A stretch of 64,000 nt of DNA from Lophius americanus (taxonomy: Eukaryota > Chordata > Actinopteri > Lophiiformes > Lophiidae), in contig JBBDHG010000098.1 of the NCBI GenBank assembly GCA_037951165.1, positions 781,001 through 845,000 on the forward strand. Reading direction: 5' to 3'. The translations under genes were made by a program, and so were the position numbers. Positions 1 through 9,528 of this stretch are shown here, piece by piece; the stretch's first letter is position 1; each line of letters begins with the position of its first letter. The notes below the pieces were generated by a model that worked only from the letters and a program-made list of their open reading frames with translations, made no database searches and was not told the origin of the DNA.

Positions 1-196
1 TACGAGGTGGTTGGCTGTGAGGTTATCTGGGCTGTGAAGGACAAGGCCATAGGGAACACCTTCTTTGACGCTGGGGCCGCACAATTCCTCATCCCGTCAC
101 TGGAGGCTGATAAACCAGAGAGAGCTGCTCCCTATAAGAGACTTCGCTACACCACAGAGGGTCCGGCTCACGGAGGGTCCCAGACCTTCACAGCAG
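1..196 (+). CDS. pyroxd1: pyroxd1 exon A (left edge cut by window)
   Basis: Reads in frame from base 1 (Y-E-V-V-G-C-E-V...) and ends in phase 1 at CAG|GTCTTT. It covers the end of the NAD(P)H-binding region and the start of the variable linker after RYTTEG. The exon probably begins upstream of the window. Confidence 0.9.
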
Positions 197-3100
197 GTCT
201 TTAAGTCTATTTATTCAAATGTCTTCTCTCATTCTGAAATGGAATCTGTAACAAGATCTCCCTTCTTTACTCCCTTTCTTTACTTCAATACAAACATTTG
301 CTTATTTGAATTTGTGTGTATGTGTTGATTTGCGTTGTTCTGAGACTGCGTGTTTATGTTTTATGTGGATTTCCAGAAAGAAATACACGAGGCCACGGTT
401 CTGGTCCTACAGACGCTGGCAGTGCCCTTGGCCCGGACTGGCACGCGGGAATAGTTCTACGAGGAGCAGAGCAGGTGAGACCATGTAGATGCTTCTTGAT
501 GAAGCTCAGACATAGGATTAGGATTAAGGATGCACCAATCTGAATCTTTCAATCCAGATACTTATACTTTGGCGTTGGGTGTCAGCCCACAGAAAATACC
601 AAATCTATTCCTGTATTGATGTTCTGTGAAAGCTGCCTTTCCTGTCTGAGGCGGGCGAGAGGCACGCGCAGGGAAAAGTTCCCTGTTTATCTCAGAGCCG
701 ACACATAGAGACAGACCACCGTTCACACTCACTGTCACACCTACGAGTAAACAAGAGTCACCTATATTGTATGTTTATTGGACTGTGAGAGGAAACCTAT
801 GTAAACACAGGGAATACATGCAAACCAAACAAAGACAGGCTCCAGGTGGACTAGAACTCGGAGTCTTCATCAGGTAACCATGCCAACAGTTACTGCCTGA
901 GCCGATACCGGTGTTTGGCTATAACTTAATTAACTGTAGTTCTCACAGTGTGTTCAAAGTAGGTGCTGGTTTGCTGATTTTCATACTGACATATCGATAT
1001 GAGCAAGTAACGCCCCAGATTCTGGCTCTTCATTTGTGTGGGTACTTGACCATACGTTGCCCAGTAAGAACAGGAAGGATGAATTATTCCAGTTGAAAAT
1101 ACGTTCACTTTATTTGGGATTTTTCTCTTTACTCCGATGTAAACAGTAAAGAGAGTGAGGAGAGAGGATACGCATATCTCTTAACACTAATCACATAAAT
1201 GTGCAATAGTAATAGAGAATAAATACAATGCAAAGGTCTTATAGACAATACAAAAGTAGTTCAGAAACGTTGGCAATAACATCAACGATAAAATAATTCA
1301 TAGAAAAAAGGGTAAGAAGCTTAAACTATACAAAAATATAGAAGGATAAAATAGAATATCTTTTTTGTCATTGTCCAAGTACAATTAAATTAAGGTGCAA
1401 TTCTCTCAAGGTGCAAATAATATAAATACATCTATAAAACGTAAATCCAAAAGAAGTAGAAAAAAACTCCCAGCCCACACAAACATTCTCATTCTGCAGG
1501 TATTCCAGGATTTTCCCTTATTTCACAGTGAAAATGTACAAAAAAATGCTCAACTTTTTTACTGTGTTTAGTGCATAAAAACTGATCTTTACTCTGGTAG
1601 GCCGTTCTTTCAGTGTTCTGAAGCTTCTGCCCAAAAGCAGCAGTTCATAAAGAGAGTGTCCGGCGTTTGATGAGTCCCTGAGAATACTTATCTTCCAGGG
1701 GAGAAGGCAGCCGATGGTCTTTTGGGCCGTGGTCATGACCCTCTGGACTGTTTCCTGTCTGCAGCTGTGCAGCTGGAGAACCTCACACAGATGCTGGAGG
1801 TCAGGAGCACCGATAAAAAACAGTTTCTGTGTGAGGTGTTTGTTCCTGAGTACCCTCAGGAAGTACAGTCTCTTCTGTATCTTCTTACTGAGGGCAGTGT
1901 ATGAAGTCAACAATGTATTAAATAGTAGACACAGATAAGAAGCATTTGTAATTAACAATCAGGTCAACAGTAGGTGCAGATATGAAGTGGGGTTGTCTTT
2001 AAGAAGGTTTTATTTATTTATTGAGAAGGGATTTAAAAGATCACACTGATTCTCCACGACTCAAATCCTCAGGCTAGAAGGGAGTGTCAGAGCTGAGGGC
2101 TTTAGATTTAAAAGGCGTGTCATCACGTGTCTTGAACCTGAGCTCCAGGACATACAGAAGATTCTTTAGATAGAGAGATAGATGTTTGGAACTATCGGGA
2201 GTACCTGACTGAAATATCGGCCGAGCAACGAACGATAATAATAATATGAATATGAATATGAATATGAATGAACTTAAGAAATCCAGGTATATTGTAAATG
2301 ACATTTCTTTTGATACAAATGTGATTCAAACAGCATCACAGTAACAACACTGAACATGTATGAAAAGTTACCCGAACCAACCCGTCCATCAGTTTACATG
2401 AAAACCCATCAAAACAACGTTTGTGTCATCCGATGGCGGTAAGACAAATAAAACAACTGACAGACATAAATGACAACAGAACCTCCATTGTGGATGTAAT
2501 ATAACGGATATATGACATCCAATGTACGATACGATCACTGGATGAGGGCGTATCTCAATTATTTGCACATGTTTGTAACCGTAACACTAGGCTTCATTAG
2601 ATTCACATGTTTAAGCAAGTGCTAAGTAATACAATCCTAGTGACCTGATGTATCTGTCACATGTCACATACTATGAATGTTGTATAGTATTATTATTATT
2701 AACAGGGAAATTTTCCTTATGCATTATTATCACTATTTTAAATATGTGTGTAGATAAACATATAATATTTACATTTATTTAATAAAAAAAAGGTGATTAT
2801 TATTTTCATGATTCATAATTCCTTGTCAAGACATGTCTCCCAGCAATCCCCCCACTCATCACAGGAATCATTAACTCCTCCCTCCGATCTTGTTCAGTCC
2901 CCCAAACACTCAAACTGGCTGCTGTCACTCCCATTCTCAAAAAACCTGGACTTAACCCTGACATCATGAGTGACTTCCGACCCATCTCTAATCTCCCCTT
3001 TCTGTCAAAAATACTGGAACGTGATGTCGCAGCCCAACTCAAACCCCACCTCACTTCCAACGACCTGTTCGAACCGTTTCAATTCGGTGTCCGCTCATAA

Positions 3101-6100
3101 CACAGCACTGAAACAGGCCTCCTCAAAGTAACCAACGACCTCCTCCTCTCCTCAGACTCTCATCACCTCTGGTCACCATTCTCATCCTCCTCGATCTCAC
3201 TGCAGCTTTCGACACCATCAACCACACCATTCTTCTCTCCCGCCTCGAATCCTCCATCAACATCGCTGGTACTGCCCTTTCCTGGCTCAAGTCATATCTC
3301 AAAAACAGACACCAGTTCATCAACATCAACAACTGCACCTCCTCCCCAGCTCCTGTCCCAAGGCGTCCCCTAAGGCCCGGTGTTCGTTCCTCTCTACACG
3401 CTTCCCCTTGGTAACATCATACGTCGTCGAGGTCTCCACTTCCACTGCTACGCCGACGAAGTCCAGCTTTAGATTTAAAAGGCTCCACTAAATCCATCAT
3501 CACTGCAATTCACTCCACTCTGACCAACTGTCTTACAGAAATCCAATCATGGATGCAAGCCAACTTCCTCACCCTGAACTGTGACAAATCAGTCATGATC
3601 ATCAATGGTCCAAAATCCCTCACCAAATACTGTCACAACTTCTGCCTCACCGTCAGCAACTCCACTCTGTCTCCCTCCCAACACATCCGCAACCTTGGAG
3701 TCACTTTCGACAGCAACCTTTCCTTCCAACACCACGTCAACCAATTCACGAAGACTGCTTTCTTCCACCTAACAAAACATAGCTCGCCTCTGATCATCAC
3801 TCTCCATCTCCGCTGCCGAAACTCTCATCCACGCCTTCATTATATCCAGAATTAACTATTGCAACAGCATTCTCTGTGGTACATCATCAAAAGTCCTCAA
3901 TAAACCACAGTTCATCCAAAACTCTGCCCCTCGCCTGCGCACCCATCCCCGCAAACGTGATCACATCACCTCTGTCCTCCAGAACCTCCACTGGCTCCCT
4001 GTCCCCCAACGGATCCAATTCAAAATCCTTCTCCTCACTCACAAAGCCCTCCAAAACCAGGACCCCTCCTACCTCACCAATATGCTCCACCATCACACTC
4101 CTTCCTGCAGCCTCCGCTCCGACGCCAATCTCCTCTCTCCACCTCTCAGGACCAAAGCACCCGACCCGGGGCGACAGAACCTTATCCATAGCTGCCCCCT
4201 CCCTCTGGAACTCTCTCCCCAAAAACATATGTGACTGCTCCACTCTGTCCACTTTTAAATCACAAGTCAAAACCCACCTTTTTAGAACAGTTTTTAATCT
4301 GTGATTAATGTTTTAATATTGTCTTTTATACATTTTTACTATATTTATCTTCTAACCTCTGACAATTGTTTTCTATTTATGTTTTTAACTTTGTAAAGTG
4401 TCTTTGAGTACCTTGAAAAGTACTTTATAAATAAAATGTATTATTATTACTATTATAATTATAATAATAATAAGTTTGATATAGTAGTGTGATTCGATTC
4501 ATTTGACAGCCCACAGTATAGCTTCATTTAAACACATCAAAGATTATTTGGCTTTTGCTGGACTTCATGTCTAGTCCCGGATTAAAACGTTTGATTACCC
4601 ATGGGCCTCTGCTCTGTGTAGCCCGCCCTCTATCAAGTCATGTGCTTCCCCTTCACTATCTCTCTCAGGAACTTTCAAGAGTGCAAACCTCCACAGAGGC
4701 TCAGTTCCTGCTTCGTGCCACTGTTCCTAAAAGCAACTATCACATGATATGATAGTCACTTGATAGTTTGATCAGGTGATATCATATAAATAATCATATT
4801 GGTATCATTAGTAGTTGACTGTATATTAAAGTAAAGGAACATTCCTCTAATGGTGTTTCATCAGGATGTTTGGAACATGACCCATATCTCCGCCCACTTT
4901 CATGCTTAACTCTCTGGTCTTCTATGGGTGATTCACACCTTTCAAGCTAAAACAAAGTTGAAAAAATTCCTGACTGTGCCCCTTTGTCAAGATCCACTAC
5001 TAAATGTTATGGGTTCTTACCAGTCATATACCAAAACCCCCAAGATTCAAGAAGTTCTGGAAGAAAACATTTCCTCCACGAGACAGGGAGAAAAGTATTC
5101 ATTCAAATGTCATTTTCATTATGTTATTTTCATTACACTAAATTACTCAAAAGAATATTAACACACACGCATAAGAGCAGCACACAAGAGTGATGTTACA
5201 GATAGTTGCAATTAACAGAAAAAGTAAAATCAGATGAATGAAAACTCATTTGCCCATTTTTATTCACCATCCCCCAATCCAGCTCACATAGAAGCAAAGT
5301 CATCGCCTTCTGCGTCTTTACTTTGGAGAGATATCATCTTCTGCGATTACATCTATAAATCCTGAATAATCTTCTGTTATTCTATGCCTCCCTTCTTTTG
5401 TCCCGTCTCTCCTCTGGTCTGTGCTCAGGTGTCCCACAGAGTTTCACTGGAATACCAGTGTGAGGTGGAAAGGATCTTCACCGCCGAGGAGCTGCTCAAT
5501 TCCCCACAGCAAACACTCAGACCTGAGAATGGTGAGAACTGGCTTTCCTCCATGGATGATGTGACTCATCCTTTTCCCCACTCCCTTTTTTTTGGTCCCT
5601 CCAACTTTTCATTCCTCAAGTTTTTGTATCCCTGCAGAAGGATCCTGGCCTGTTTACATCCAGCTGACCAATGGAAAAACATTTGGCTGTGATTTTGTTG
5701 TCAGCGCCACAGGAGTCGTGCCAAACACTGAGCTATTTCTCCATGGCAACAAGGTAAGTAAGGGTGAAATAAGCTCTGTTGTGTGTTTTCATTTGACCAA
5801 CACTTCACATAGTGTCATGACTGCACTGTGAGTTCTAGCCACTATCTCATCTGCATTTTTTTCAAGTTGCCTAACAGACAACCCTGTTATTTTAAAGACA
5901 TGTGCTAGTCCAGGGGTAACCTTTTATTTACATTCCCCTACCAGGATACAGATAAATATGTGCCAGTATTAGTATCCAGAAAGGGAGCACAAAGCCAAAT
6001 AGGCTCATATCAATAGGGAACAAGCATTTGTGACCTCAGAAAGCAGAACCTTATAAACTGCCGGATCTCAAATTTCTTTTATACTCTGAGGAAGGCCACC

Positions 6101-9071
6101 ATGCTGAAACGTTAGCAAGCATCTTAATATGACAAGGCCCAAAATAAATTTTGTGCAACTGAGATTAGTTAACTCGCACTGGAATTCTGATTGTGCTCCC
6201 CTTTTATATACTCCCATTTGGATAATATAATTTTGGTTGGGAACAATAAACTGATAAACTGGGAAGGCGTGTCCACTCCATGGTCTTACAAAATAAATAT
6301 GGGGATTTGAGCTGTGAAAAGTTCCCTGGCCTCACCCAGCCCCAAGCGTTAGTAATAAAACAAAGGCAGAAAAACCATGTTCAGCTCGCAGCAGTCCGTT
6401 ATTAATGTCTTTAAATGTCATTGAAGTGGCTTTTGTCACTCAGCAACACAATCAAAAATGAATGTAATTCATAAGGCAAAGATTTTGAATACTGATTTTC
6501 TTATTTATCTTCCATTTCTAAAACAACACCATTAATCAGACTTTGGTTGGCTTTATGTATTTAGTTTGCTCTGGCAGATGATGGTGGTCTGCAGGTAGAC
6601 GACCACATGATGACATCAGAGCCAGACATATACGCTGCAGGAGACGTGTGCACTGCATGCTGGGAACATAGCCGTCTTTGGCAGCAGGTAAACGAACCAA
6701 CAAAACATTGCATCAACCAGTGGGAAATGCCATTTTACTTCAGACTTTAAAAATCCATAGATCAACATGCTGTAGTAAGAGGAGGTTGATAATTATTGTC
6801 ATTCAGTTTAATTCATGTCAGGAAGTTAGAGCAGAGGTTTTATGCATAAATAATGTTCGTTTACTGCCAACAATTTAGTATGACCCAACTAGATTGGATT
6901 AAAGGGTAACAACTTCACAGGTCTATGTTATTTTGAGACTAATATTTGTCATCAATCATAAACCACACGCTCCGTAAACAAACTTGTCCTTGATTGATTT
7001 ATTTTTACGCTCTTTTGTTTTGTTGCTGTTCTCATGGTTGTAATCACATGAGATCAAAAAGAAGGAAGGAAAGTGTTAAATGAAATTGTCACACATGCCT
7101 TAAAGAACAAGATCTTATGACTTGTTTATTACATTTTCAATCTTTACGTCACCCTGCTATCATTCTTCTATGATGAGGTTATTGTCTACTCACATCAGCA
7201 CACATTCAACTTTTTCAAGAGCGGCTGCATGAGTGTCGTTTGGCATAAATGTGAAGTCACCGGTACCAGGTTGTGGTTTGAAAAAAGTTGGAAAAGATTA
7301 GAAGAGTAATTACTAATAAATGCTATTGATCTAGTGCCTTAATTAAGTGCTACATCATAACAGTTATGATGCATTTAGTAAACAAAGTTGTGTGGGATTT
7401 ACTGAACATAATTAAGTTACATGTACTAAACATAGTTATGTTGAATTTCCTAAGCAAACTTTGTAATCACAAAACCCTTTACTATTACATTGTTGCAATT
7501 AAACACACTTGTTTTAATGTCAAAAAATAATTGTTATTTCCACAGAAAACAACATCTATGTTTCATTTACCAAACACAGTTGTGTTGCATGTACACAAAA
7601 AAACTACTAAACATAGTTATGTTGCAGTTTTTTAACATAGTTATATGAACTTTTTCAACACAATTATGTAATTCAAAATATTTTTTTTATTTCATTAATG
7701 CAATGGAACTCCCTTGATTTAATTGTCATAGCTACAATCATTCAGTTCTTTCAACATAAATAAAAATCAATGATGCTAACAAAATCCATGTTTTATTCAC
7801 TAATACTGTATAATATATGTAATAAATGTTTTCTGTTGACGCGAGATGAAAGACACACATCCAAACAAAGAAACATCACAATATTACTGCGCCATAAATA
7901 ATGAAAAATGCAATTAACTTTAATCAGCCACATAATCAGAACCAGTTCCAGCTGAACGATTGACATCTTTTTTCTTCTAAATTTAGGATAAGAAAACAGT
8001 GTAGACTGCATCGACTGCTGAAAAGTATATTGGATGAATTTCCCTGCTCCAGTCAGGATGTCCGCAGAGTCCCAATAGAATTTTAAAAGAGGAGAAGCAG
8101 TTTTATATTTCCTGTGTTTTGTGTGCAGATGCGTTTGTGGACACAGGCCCGTCAGATGGGCTGGTACGCCGGCCGCTGCATGGCGGCGCACACCCAGTCC
8201 GAACCAATAGAACTGGACTTCTGCTTCGAACTCTTCTCACACATCACCAAATTCTTCAACTACAAGGTGCGAGACATTTTTTGCAGGGGGTGAAGTGACT
8301 ACAATAAAAACCCAGATGTTAGTCATCTACTGTGCAAAGTTTTCTATTACCTCCACAACTCTTGAATGTCATCTCACAGAGTCACTCAGGTTCACCCCCT
8401 CTGTACCTCAAAGCTCAGTCACATGGTGCGTTAAACAACTCCCATGTCATTCCGCAGGTGGTTCTACTGGGAAAGTTTAACGGACAGGGGCTGGGGTCCG
8501 ACCATGAGCTGCTGCTACGCTGCACCAAAGGACAGGAGTATGTCAAGGTGATACGAGAAGAATAATACTCTGTCATTTTATTCAGTGACTGTGTAATTGT
8601 CTGTGGTTCAATCGTCAATCGTCATACTCTTGAATAAAAGAGATTCGTTATTTGAGGCACAAATTCAGTTTCAGTGTGTTTCAGCTTCAAACGATCAAAG
8701 GTTTGTTCCCAGGCAGATTTTTTTGCTGTTTGACTTTTTGCAGCTCTCTGAAGGGAGAAGCAAAACAGTATCAGCTGATTATATGTTAAAACTGTTGATG
8801 TAACAGGATGGATGAAGTTGTTCCTCGCATTATCACAATAGTTTCATCTGCAACAGAAAAAATATCACTTCCAGCTGAATTTTTCACACATATGACCCTG
8901 TTTGTGTTCCAGGTGGTTCTAAGTGGAGGCAGGATGGTGGGAGCCGTGTTAATCGGAGATACAGACTTGGAAGAGACCTTTGAGAACCTGATCCTCAATC
9001 AGATGGATCTGACCCCGTATGGAGTGGAGCTGCTGAACCCCGACATTGATATAGAGGACTATTTTGATTAA
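1..9071 (+). CDS. pyroxd1: Pyridine nucleotide-disulfide oxidoreductase domain-containing protein 1 (5' part outside window)
   Basis: Eight exons (1-196, 377-474, 5429-5531, 5638-5753, 6565-6687, 8129-8266, 8458-8547, 8913-9071) join in frame through GT-AG introns to give 340 residues and a TAA stop, roughly the last two thirds of a protein of about 500 aa. The match to human PYROXD1 is from memory but clear: GCEVIWAVKDKAIGNTFFDA near residue 5, SALGPDWH near 83, a WPVYIQLTNGKTFGCDFVVSATG block at about 136-158, the FAD-binding DIYAAGD motif at 192-198, and a C-terminal end of DIDIEDYFD. The family is a nuclear/cytosolic FAD- and NAD(P)H-binding class I oxidoreductase without the usual redox cysteine pair. 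It is known to protect the RTCB tRNA ligase complex from oxidation, and human variants cause myopathy. The N-terminal FAD fold and the start codon lie left of the window. No frameshift or premature stop is seen. Confidence 0.95.
377..474 (+). CDS. pyroxd1: pyroxd1 exon B
   Basis: The acceptor TTCCAG precedes base 377, the split codon g|aa gives E, and the exon ends phase 0 at GAGCAG|GTGAGA. It encodes the glycine/serine-rich linker and the conserved GSALGPDWHAG block. Confidence 0.9.
690..905 (+). repeat. Dispersed teleost repeat, ACACATAGAGAC-type
   Basis: The stretch runs from GCCGACACATAGAGACAGAC through TTCACACTCACTGTCACACC, then a GGACTGTGAGAGGAAACC-like core and ACACAGGGAATACATGCAAA. 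It matches, with decay, a repeat I know as extremely common in fish genomes. A second copy of the same orientation lies at 27555-27770. Confidence 0.6.
1342..1960 (-). mobile_element. Non-LTR retrotransposon, 3' part (decayed)
   Basis: On the minus strand, 1518-1958 stays open for about 146 codons. It carries the pattern of a post-reverse-transcriptase tail of fish LINEs (QKRLYFLRVLRN, VQRVMTTAQKTIG, AGHSLYELLLLGRSFR). Its downstream side (1342-1400) has the typical LINE end: a TTGTACTTGGACAATGACAA-like stretch followed by an A/T-rich GATA-like tail. There is no RT core here, so this is a 5'-truncated copy in the pyroxd1 intron. The clade (Rex1/CR1/L2-like) is uncertain. Confidence 0.65.
2234..2272. 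repeat. ATGAAT hexanucleotide microsatellite
   Basis: Short AATAATAAT followed by about four ATGAAT units inside the pyroxd1 intron. Confidence 0.8.
2800..4450 (+). mobile_element. L2-like non-LTR retrotransposon, 5'-truncated, RT broken
   Basis: The translated plus strand shows reverse-transcriptase blocks in order: a segment with PILKKPGLNPDIMSDFRPIS near 2930, LLDLTAAFDTINHTILLSRL near 3190, SWLKSYLKNR near 3285, a GVPQG-equivalent at about 3360 with decay, and a YADE box near 3450. The C-terminal domain is at 3553-4300. Frameshifts and stops interrupt it, so it cannot make a protein. It ends with the L2-type 3' tail (GTAAAGTGTCTTTGAGTACC then ATTATTATT) at about 4395-4470. It sits sense-oriented in the pyroxd1 intron. 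The opposite-strand open frames at 2806-3060, 3123-3338 and 3887-4270 are shadows of it. Confidence 0.85.
4470..5428. other. pyroxd1 intron, no recognisable feature
   Basis: AT-rich intron sequence between the L2-like element and exon C. I see no gene, no clear repeat and no strong regulatory motif. Confidence 0.5.
5429..5531 (+). CDS. pyroxd1: pyroxd1 exon C
   Basis: The acceptor GTGCTCAG starts the exon at V-S-H-R-V-S-L-E, equivalent to human FSHKIHLE. It ends phase 1 at AATG|GTGAGA. The C-terminal part (about LLNSPQQTLRPENG) is poorly conserved, as expected for this loop. Confidence 0.9.
5638..5753 (+). CDS. pyroxd1: pyroxd1 exon D
   Basis: The acceptor CCCTGCAG completes the split codon g|aa. 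The exon encodes WPVYIQL, the FGCDFVVSATG segment and PNTELFLHGNK, and ends phase 0 at AAG|GTAAGT, a near-consensus donor. Confidence 0.93.
6030..6200 (+). repeat. Possible dispersed repeat (GAGGAAGGCCACC...GAAACGTT type)
   Basis: Contains CTGAGGAAGGCCACCATGCT followed by GAAACGTT and then an AATAAATTTTGTGCAACTGA-like stretch. From memory this order is common in dispersed teleost repeats. It lies in the pyroxd1 intron; the boundaries are guesses. Confidence 0.35.
6565..6687 (+). CDS. pyroxd1: pyroxd1 exon E, FAD-binding DIYAAGD motif
   Basis: The exon is placed after ATTTAG because only this acceptor keeps phase 0 and gives FALADDGGLQVDD, matching human FDLGEDGGLKVDD. A nearer CTCTGGCAG would shift the frame. 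It has 41 codons and contains the DIYAAGD motif typical of FAD-dependent pyridine nucleotide oxidoreductases. It ends W-Q-Q at CAGCAG|GTAAAC. Confidence 0.93.
7370..7690. repeat. Degenerate tandem repeat built on AACATAGTTATGTT
   Basis: At least seven imperfect copies of a near-palindromic unit of about 20-40 bases lie in the pyroxd1 intron. The 19-mer ACTAAACATAGTTATGTTG occurs identically at 7425-7443 and 7606-7624. Variants are near 7376, 7400, 7569 (AACACAGTTGTGTT), 7635 and 7655. Confidence 0.7.
8129..8266 (+). CDS. pyroxd1: pyroxd1 exon F
   Basis: The exon has 46 codons, from MRLWTQARQMGWYAGRCMAA to HITKFFNYK, between GTGTGCAG and AAG|GTGCGA. This helical stretch is the most conserved part of the C-terminal half. 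Confidence 0.94.
8458..8547 (+). CDS. pyroxd1: pyroxd1 exon G
   Basis: The exon has 30 codons, beginning VVLLGKFNGQGLGSDHELLL after TTCCGCAG and ending at GTCAAG|GTGATA, phase 0. Confidence 0.93.
8913..9071 (+). CDS. pyroxd1: pyroxd1 last coding exon
   Basis: After GTTCCAG it encodes VVLSGGRMVGAVLIGDTDLE and runs to DIDIEDYFD followed by TAA. The acidic C terminus is as in the human protein. Confidence 0.95.
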   Translation: MVLSGGRMVGAVLIGDTDLEETFENLILNQMDLTPYGVELLNPDIDIEDYFD

Positions 9072-9275
9072 AAGTAATTTGGTTGAATCATATGGATCAG
9101 TACAAGTCTTCAGACAATTCAAGGTAGATGACATCAATGACCAATATTTTATCATCCCAAGCCAATGGATGTGTTGCCTTTTATTTATGCCTAAAGTAAG
9201 AGGGCGATAATCTTGGCTCATTTGAATATTTAAGAGTAAATTTCTGCTTGAAAATAAATTATTTTCACACGAAAT
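9072..9275 (+). other. pyroxd1: pyroxd1 3' UTR (inferred)
   Basis: A short AT-rich stretch follows the stop. The first canonical polyadenylation hexamer AATAAA is at 9253-9258, so the transcript probably ends about 15-25 bases later. Inferred from the signal only. Confidence 0.5.
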
Positions 9276-9486
9276 GCACTAAAAATGTGGCCCAGAGTAC
9301 ATTTCAGCAAATAGATTATTAGTGCCTGTTGTAGTAAGACAAAGAAACAAAAAAAGGCTAAAGGTAATTTAATAGTAGTAATATAGTAAGTAAGATGTCG
9401 TTGAAAGCTGAAATGAAGAGATACTTTTACATAAATGACTGACACTACTTCCCTGTTTTCTTTCGGCTGTTTCTGTGAACATCCAT

Positions 9487-9528
9487 ATAAGATAATAAGA
9501 GGCCTTACTCATCCCACAAGGGGAAATT
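9487..9528 (-). mobile_element. LINE 3' terminus remnant
   Basis: On the minus strand the sequence reads AATTTCCCCTTGTGGGATGA and then degraded TTATTATCTTAT, matching the ending of many fish non-LTR elements. No coding part is recognisable next to it. Confidence 0.45.

Noticed and set aside
3887..4270. 127-codon open frame on the minus strand
   Set aside because: Opposite-strand shadow of the L2-like element.
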